From Treponema vincentii F0403 (GTDB lineage: Bacteria > Spirochaetota > Spirochaetia > Treponematales > Treponemataceae): a stretch of 64,000 bases of DNA. Shown here in pieces: positions 59,907-64,000 of this stretch. The position numbers were made by a program, and so were the translations under genes. The stretch is taken from contig NZ_KE332512.1 of the NCBI RefSeq assembly GCF_000412995.1, positions 1,504,694 through 1,568,693 of the forward strand, in the 5' to 3' direction. Within the stretch, counting starts at the first letter, position 1; every line of letters starts with the position of its first letter. The notes below the pieces were generated by a model. That model worked only from the letters and a program-made list of their open reading frames with translations, made no database searches and was not told where the DNA came from.

Positions 59907-60377
59907 AAATTTCTTTTTCAGTATGTCTTCTACGATTGGCGGTACCATAGTCGACACATCACCGCCGAAAGCGGCGAGTTCTTTAATTGAGCTGGAACGC
60001 AGTACAAAGAACTTAGGATCAGGCACTAAAAACAGGGTCTCGATCTGAGGATTCAAACTCTTGTTCATCATCGCTAAATCGAATTCATATAAAAAATCAT
60101 TATCGTTCCGGACGCCTCTGATCAAAACATCCGCTTTAATTTTCTTTGCATAATCGACAATGGGCGAATCCCACAAATGCACCGAAACATTGCTCCAGCG
60201 GGATACCAACTTTTGTATAACCTCTAACCGCTCCTCTCCGGAAAAACAATAATTCTTATTTTTATTTACGGCAATGACAACGTGTATTTCGGAAAAGAGC
60301 TTTTGGGCACGCTCAATAATATTTAAATGTCCAAACGTAGGGGGGTCAAAAGAACCTGCAAAGATTGCTTTTATCAT
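59892..60377 (-). CDS. coaD: phosphopantetheine adenylyltransferase
   Basis: A 161-residue enzyme of normal length that joins ATP and 4'-phosphopantetheine to give dephospho-CoA, the fourth step of CoA synthesis. The nucleotidyltransferase motif is [17 protein letters not shown] (T14 and H17 of TxxH), the substrate loop is [15 protein letters not shown] (about 88-102), and [20 protein letters not shown] (about 127-146) holds the second conserved motif. The start at 60377 has an AAGGAAG site. Confidence 0.95.
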   Translation of the reverse strand: MIKAIFAGSFDPPTFGHLNIIERAQKLFSEIHVVIAVNKNKNYCFSGEERLEVIQKLVSRWSNVSVHLWDSPIVDYAKKIKADVLIRGVRNDNDFLYEFDLAMMNKSLNPQIETLFLVPDPKFFVLRSSSIKELAAFGGDVSTMVPPIVEDILKKKFLPKK

Positions 60378-60411
60378 AGTAAAGTATCTTCCTTGATTTT
60401 ATATAATGGGG

Positions 60412-60440
60412 GCGTCTAAAAAATTGAAATTTTCAAACGC
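60412..60440. repeat. small hairpin repeat, copy 3
   Basis: An imperfect stem GCGTCTAAAAAA / TTTTCAAACGC, 34 bases upstream of the coaD start. It resembles the copies at 341-368 and 55342-55369 in the CTAAAAA...TTTTCAA part. Confidence 0.4.
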
Positions 60441-60494
60441 ATCCGACAGTCCATTGTATCGTATAATGGCGTAAACCGCAAATAGTTTTTCAGT

Positions 60495-60792
60495 CCTTTT
60501 GAAATAGGCGGTGCATCTACGCCAAAAGTGTACATCCTTGTACACTTTTGGCGCGTTTCGTGCCCAGCACGAAACATCGCTTCTGTGTAATACGAGCGGC
60601 ATCCATGCCGCTACTGAAAAACAATCCTCAACGTATCAGAACGGACATGGATGTCCGTGGAATTAAGCAGAAGCGAGATTTGTGTTATGCACAAATCTCG
60701 TCGTTAAAAAGCGTACATGGAGGTACGCTTTTTAACAGGCCTGCGGTTAATTTTTTCTCGCGCCTCGGATCTACCGCGCCTATTTCAAAAGG
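60495..60792. repeat. CCTTTTGAAATA multi-hairpin element, largest copy (298 bases)
   Basis: Terminal arms CCTTTTGAAATAGGCGG (60495-60511) and its near-complement ending TATTTCAAAAGG (60781-60792). Between them lie six clean hairpins in a row: GCCAAAAGTGTACA/TGTACACTTTTGGC (loop TCCT), GTTTCGTG/CACGAAAC, AGCGGCA/TGCCGCT (loop TCCA), ACGGACA/TGTCCGT (loop TGGA), GAGATTTGTG/CACAAATCTC, and TTAAAAAGCGTAC/GTACGCTTTTTAA (TGGA at the tip). The core TCCTCAACGTATC is present, and the GCCTGCGG partner follows the last hairpin. No protein is encoded. Confidence 0.75.
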
Positions 60793-60862
60793 CTTACGGA
60801 GGGGGCGTATCGGAATTCTTAATTCTTAATTGTGCACCAAGGAAAAATGCTAAAAGATAGGC

Positions 60863-60888
60863 AAAAACGCTCATTTTAGGGCGTTTTT
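60863..60888 (-). terminator. terminator of the integrase gene
   Basis: An 8-base stem AAAAACGC / GCGTTTTT with a 10-base loop; its own A/T tracts allow it to work in both directions. Between here and the integrase stop (60889-61146) I see no gene; an attachment site could lie here but no direct repeat is visible within the window. Confidence 0.6.
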
Positions 60889-61146
60889 AGTACATATTTT
60901 TAACTCGTTATCTTACACTTTGTCTTACAAAAACATTGTGCCCTCTAACTGTCTTTATACTAAGCTATGCACGCGCTCTTGTCAAACATGATTTTGTGTT
61001 TTTGGCATCTTTTTGATAATTTTTATCGGTTTTTAGGCCTTTTTAGCTTCTTTTGCAAACTGTTTGCATATATCTTGCCTGTCAGGCGTATCCGGTGCCG
61101 TTCAGTAGGTGAGAACTTTGTATGTGTTAAGCCGTTCTATAGCTGC

Positions 61147-62535
61147 CTACGCTGCAAGACGCTCAATATCGGCAGCCGCCTGATACTTCAACCGCTCCAT
61201 ATCAGGGGTGTAGTGGTCGGTATAGCGGTGTACTTCTACTATGCTGTCATGCCGCGTCAGAAACCGGAGTTGCTCTTCAGAATATCCAGCCATGCGTAAA
61301 AAAGTCGCGAATGTATGCCGATAGCTATGAATGGTTAAGTTCGTTTTTTTTATGCCGAGCTTAACCATTGTCTTGTTAAAATCCTTGCTGATACTTTCGT
61401 AGCAGAGCGGGGTATGGGCACTTTTTGCGGAGCTAAAAACAAACGCCGTCGGTATGTCTTTAAAAGGGCTTTTTGTGATGTGCACTAACAGCTTTGCCGC
61501 AAGGTCGGCAGATATTGGCACAAAGTCGCGCCGTTCCGTTTTAGTGCTCTTAATCCGCTTTCCCAATCTGCAATAGTTCTTATCAATCTTGAGTACATAG
61601 CCTTGCTCTGTTTTAATAACATCCTGCATCTGGAGAGCTTGCAATTCCCCGATACGGCAACCGGTTTTAAAAAGTAGTTCATTTATCAGCCGGAATGTTT
61701 CCGAACCGAACGGGTTATCATCGGCATTAAAAAGCCGCTGTATCTCTTCTGTTTTGAAAATTACTTTTTCTGCTTCTTTCTTCGCTTTCTTTCGTGTGTT
61801 TTTTGAAACAGGGGTTATCTGCTGCGCAACGTCCCGGGCAAGCAGATTGTTCCTATAGGCAAAATGCAGAGGTTGAATAAAAATATAACTGATGTTTTTC
61901 ATCGTTTGCTCTTTGAGCTTACCGGCATTTCTAATCGCGCCGAGCATAGCGTCAATCTTTGCGCCGGTGATTTCGATAAGCGGGCAAGAAGGTATATTAG
62001 CGGCATATTTTTTCAGTATTCCGGTTGACTGACGGAAACGTTCAGGGTTCGGTGGTGTTTCGCCTTTGCTGATGCGTTCTTTTATATCAGGACTTTCATC
62101 ATAGTTCCAATACAGTAAGAGATAATCATAAAAAGTAAGCGTTGAAAGCTGATCAAGCAGCGGCTTGATTGTTTCGGGCACATCTTCGTAATCCGGTACG
62201 AACGGAAACGGTAGGGCTTGTTTGCTGTAGGGAATGTTTTGCAAGGCCTGATTAACAGCATTTTGACAAGCGGCCCGTACCAGTGCGGCTATTTCAGTAG
62301 TAAGCGATTGCCTGTCATTGGTGGGCGCTATTGTTGCAATGTTTTTAACCCATTCGGTGTATTCTGCTGCAATACCGCTATCAAATTCCATCGCCCACCG
62401 GTAAGCAATGAGATCCGCTCTATTCCGGTCTTTCGTGCCGGTACTCTTAGCAGTACGATACCGCTCATTTTTGTAATCATATAGCTGTGTTTGATAAATG
62501 CCGTTTCGTTTGTGAATGCTCCAAGGTTTACGCAT
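61147..62535 (-). CDS. tyrosine recombinase / integrase
   Basis: A 462-residue phage- or ICE-type integrase. An N-terminal AP2-like arm-binding part (KRNGIYQTQLYDYKNERYRTAKSTGT) covers about 8-35, a core-binding helical domain about 130-240, and the catalytic domain about 255-450. The catalytic set is R294 (TGCRIGEL), H403 and R406 (HSYRH), H429 (TRHDSI) and a tyrosine at 438 or 442 (HRYTDHYT). A TAGGAGG site marks the start. It would integrate and excise the element that continues to the right; a target tRNA is not seen nearby, the closest gene being coaD. Confidence 0.9.
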   Translation of the reverse strand: MRKPWSIHKRNGIYQTQLYDYKNERYRTAKSTGTKDRNRADLIAYRWAMEFDSGIAAEYTEWVKNIATIAPTNDRQSLTTEIAALVRAACQNAVNQALQNIPYSKQALPFPFVPDYEDVPETIKPLLDQLSTLTFYDYLLLYWNYDESPDIKERISKGETPPNPERFRQSTGILKKYAANIPSCPLIEITGAKIDAMLGAIRNAGKLKEQTMKNISYIFIQPLHFAYRNNLLARDVAQQITPVSKNTRKKAKKEAEKVIFKTEEIQRLFNADDNPFGSETFRLINELLFKTGCRIGELQALQMQDVIKTEQGYVLKIDKNYCRLGKRIKSTKTERRDFVPISADLAAKLLVHITKSPFKDIPTAFVFSSAKSAHTPLCYESISKDFNKTMVKLGIKKTNLTIHSYRHTFATFLRMAGYSEEQLRFLTRHDSIVEVHRYTDHYTPDMERLKYQAAADIERLAA

Positions 62536-62629
62536 AGGGGATACCTCCTAAAACTGATTATCCCCTCCCAGCAGCTCTATCGGCATGGAGTGCGCTATTC
62601 TTTATAAAAACCTCCGCAATAGCTAGATA

Positions 62630-62788
62630 TTACCGGCAATACGCCGGTCGTACCGGTTCAGCATTATCGCCAATTACATGTATCGTTCTTTGCGGTTCCG
62701 AAACGGAAAGCGGAAGGGGCGCCGGTACGCATTGGGTTTGTGTAGGGATAAAAATAGGCCGCTGCATCAATGCAAATTCTTCGTTCAT
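62630..62788 (-). CDS. small protein upstream of the integrase gene
   Basis: A 52-residue frame using the ATG at 62788 (MNEEFALMQRPIFIPTQTQC), preceded by TATAGGGGT. It lies 94 bases upstream of the integrase on the same strand, where excisionases or small regulators are often found. The sequence has no recognisable helix-turn-helix and I cannot assign it. A longer frame to 62896 is open but overlaps the divergent promoter region. Confidence 0.4.
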   Translation of the reverse strand: MNEEFALMQRPIFIPTQTQCVPAPLPLSVSEPQRTIHVIGDNAEPVRPAYCR

Positions 62789-62888
62789 ACCCCTATAGTC
62801 AGACTGGAGGGCTTGAAAAAGACTGGGGAATGCGTAAAATACTGAACAAGTGGAAAAAAGTAGGAAAAAGTCGCATTTTGTTGCTTTT

Positions 62889-62918
62889 TTGTGCAAAAAT
62901 AAAATTTTGTGATATAAT
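62889..62918 (+). promoter_or_regulatory. promoter of the ImmA-type operon
   Basis: -35 TTGTGC (62889-62894), 18-base spacer, -10 TATAAT (62913-62918), about 30 bases before the ATG at 62949, which has an AGAGGGGG site. Confidence 0.6.
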
Positions 62919-62948
62919 TTATAAAAATACGGATAAAGAGGGGGTAAT

Positions 62949-63200
62949 ATGGCTGCCTTAACTTATAATCAAGAAGCTGATTTAATGAAAAAATTGCTTT
63001 TATGTACAAAAGAAAGCGATATAGAAGCACTTTTCAATCAGTTTAATATTCAAAATCTCTCAAGTAAAGTTTCTTTTTTACGGCGGCGTATGGGTGTTGA
63101 AAAAATTTACGATGCCCCGCAACCCGGCCTCACTGAGCAAGACGACTATGAATTTGAATGCGAAGCCTTTACGGAGGGATCATGGAGACTGCTGAATTAG
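62949..63200 (+). CDS. small protein of unknown function, partner of the ImmA-type protein
   Basis: An 83-residue acidic protein (MAALTYNQEADLMKKLLLCT; C-terminal TEQDDYEFECEAFTEGSWRLLN). It has a strong promoter and ribosome site and overlaps the next gene by 19 bases, so the two are made together. In mobile elements, ImmA-type proteases are usually paired with an Xre-type repressor, but no helix-turn-helix is evident here. A short Leu/Arg-rich stretch (IQNLSSKVSFLRRRMG) may bind the partner or DNA. Function unknown. Confidence 0.6.
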   Translation: MAALTYNQEADLMKKLLLCTKESDIEALFNQFNIQNLSSKVSFLRRRMGVEKIYDAPQPGLTEQDDYEFECEAFTEGSWRLLN

Positions 63201-63796
63201 CTCTCGATATTGAAATACGCGATAAACTGCGAGATACCTTTAAGGTCTCGAAAGAAGATATTGATGCGATGCTATGCTTCTTCCGCGATAAATTAAAACC
63301 GGAAATAAAATATCGGTATTTATCTCATTTAGTCTCAACGCTTGAAGACATGATAAACACTCAAGAAAAGCGGCGCATTCTTGAGGAGGTTGCGAAAGCA
63401 AAAGAGCTTGAAGAAACAAAGGAAACACAATCGGCATTGCAAACACTTGAAGAGGCTATTAGCAGCAAGCATTATCGGCTTTTTGTTATTACTCTTGTAC
63501 CGACTATAAAGACTCGTAAAAATGCAACTACACGTATTATCGAAAGCAATGCCCTAATTTATTATAATAGCAACTTGCCAGAAAAAGATAAACGGCTGCT
63601 TATAGCGCATGAATTAGGACATATCGTTGAACACTTTATTTTTAAGAAAGACGGTTCAGAAGGGATTGCTTCGCTGTTTGCTTATATTGCAATGCTTGAT
63701 AAAAATAATTTTTATAAAGATGAATGCAGTAGCTATGTATTTAAAAGTGATGTAACAATTTTTAACGAGCTGACGAAGGTGCTGAATTATAACTAA
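63182..63796 (+). CDS. ImmA/IrrE-type metallopeptidase
   Basis: A 204-residue protein using the ATG at 63182 with a GGAGGG site. The zinc-protease motif HELGH is at 143-147 (LLIAHELGHIVEHFIF), followed by a helix with acidic residues that could give the third ligand (DECSSYVFKSD). The N-terminal half (about 1-95) is helical and charged, including a coiled-coil-like segment (INTQEKRRILEEVAKAKELEETKET). ImmA proteases cut phage or ICE repressors after DNA damage to induce excision. Placement next to an integrase supports that role; no repressor target has been identified in the window. Confidence 0.75.
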   Translation: METAELALDIEIRDKLRDTFKVSKEDIDAMLCFFRDKLKPEIKYRYLSHLVSTLEDMINTQEKRRILEEVAKAKELEETKETQSALQTLEEAISSKHYRLFVITLVPTIKTRKNATTRIIESNALIYYNSNLPEKDKRLLIAHELGHIVEHFIFKKDGSEGIASLFAYIAMLDKNNFYKDECSSYVFKSDVTIFNELTKVLNYN

Positions 63797-63834
63797 TCAG
63801 TTCTCGCGCTATACTATCAAATGAGGTGCGTTGT

Positions 63835-64000
63835 ATGAAAAAGAGTGTTGTTTTGTTCTGTATTATCCTTTGCGCTTTTGCCGCACCTGCGTTTGCAGAT
63901 GATTATTTATATTTTGGCTTTAACTATAGCAATACTCTAGCTAATGGTAATTTTTCTCACGGAATAGGTGGTAATTTTTCCGCTATTGGTGATTACGGCG
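63835..64000 (+). CDS. secreted protein, probably outer membrane (partial)
   Basis: The gene runs off the right edge, so only 55 residues are seen. A classic signal peptide (MKKSVVLFCIILCAFAAPAFA, cleavage before DDY) is followed by Gly/Asn/Phe-rich beta sequence (LYFGFNYSNTLANG, HGIGGNFSAIGDYG), which is typical of an outer-membrane barrel. A GAGG site lies 8 bases before the ATG, with a TATACT box near 63810. The family cannot be named from this part. Confidence 0.6.
   Translation, partial: MKKSVVLFCIILCAFAAPAFADDYLYFGFNYSNTLANGNFSHGIGGNFSAIGDYG

Noticed and set aside
1-64000. CRISPR array or ribosomal RNA genes
   Set aside because: No series of evenly spaced direct repeats and no rRNA-like sequence was seen on either strand; the hairpin repeats are dispersed and lack spacers.

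Overview
The window reads as chromosomal DNA of a host-associated spirochete, most likely an oral Treponema of moderate GC content (the T. medium / T. vincentii type rather than the AT-rich T. denticola). The support is a P83/100-family antigen with a long coiled coil, many signal-peptide outer-membrane and lipoprotein genes with loose spirochete lipoboxes, SDR-type threonine dehydrogenase with Kbl, a selenoprotein SelD, and a Bat (von Willebrand A) operon. No species assignment can be proved without a database search.

Layout. 1-278: 3' end of a xanthine dehydrogenase-type molybdenum subunit, then a terminator. 393-8264 (minus): P83/100 antigen; a TrmA-family RNA methyltransferase translationally coupled to a beta-propeller protein; a membrane protein / SPFH protein / NAD-kinase-like operon. 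8460-10701 (minus): the threonine-to-glycine operon tdh-kbl. 11081-11782: queuosine-precursor transporter. 12365-18495 (minus): a lipoprotein, a secreted protein, sigma-54 preceded by an outer-membrane protein, and an Rsm22-type methyltransferase. 18728-21629: rhodanese lipoprotein, methionine aminopeptidase, J-domain protein, flavodoxin-like protein. 21944-26205: Bat operon. 26294-29001: selenium cluster (YedE transporter, TusA-like, DUF3343, SelD with an in-frame UGA at codon 21). 29054-33783: carbohydrate-type ABC importer ending in a TudS-related desulfidase. 33780-39362: Wzi-like outer-membrane protein, two tandem GT4 glycosyltransferases, M23 peptidase. 39597-43815: phosphohexomutase, tRNA-Pro and tRNA-Asp, ArsP-like permease, RlmL-like methyltransferase. 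43816-46930: a decayed island (Rpn nuclease pseudogene, truncated proteins, HTH scrap) around an intact AAA-ATPase/PDDEXK gene. 46943-60377: DUF368 lipid-carrier transporter, two coupled cNMP-binding/GGDEF proteins, YchF, MATE exporter, ABC exporter, HtpG, a PanE-like reductase with an EIIC-like membrane protein, and CoaD. 60863-64000: left end of an integrative element (integrase, small ORFs, ImmA-type protease, a truncated secreted protein).

The most unusual content is non-coding. (1) A family of multi-hairpin repeats bounded by CCTTTTGAAATA and TATTTCAAAAGG and carrying a TCCTCAACGTA core; the small internal hairpins keep TGGA-like loops while their stem sequences vary. Complete copies lie at 11794-11916 and 60495-60792, relatives at 10783-11032 and 12241-12364, and fragments elsewhere. 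(2) Nine genes have a sigma-70-type -10 box only 6-9 bases before their start codon, which predicts leaderless mRNAs. (3) The YedE selenium transporter has an in-frame UGA within its last membrane helix, followed after 12 bases by a hairpin, the same UGA-to-hairpin spacing as in the adjacent selD. All calls come from reading the sequence and recognising families; no searches were run.
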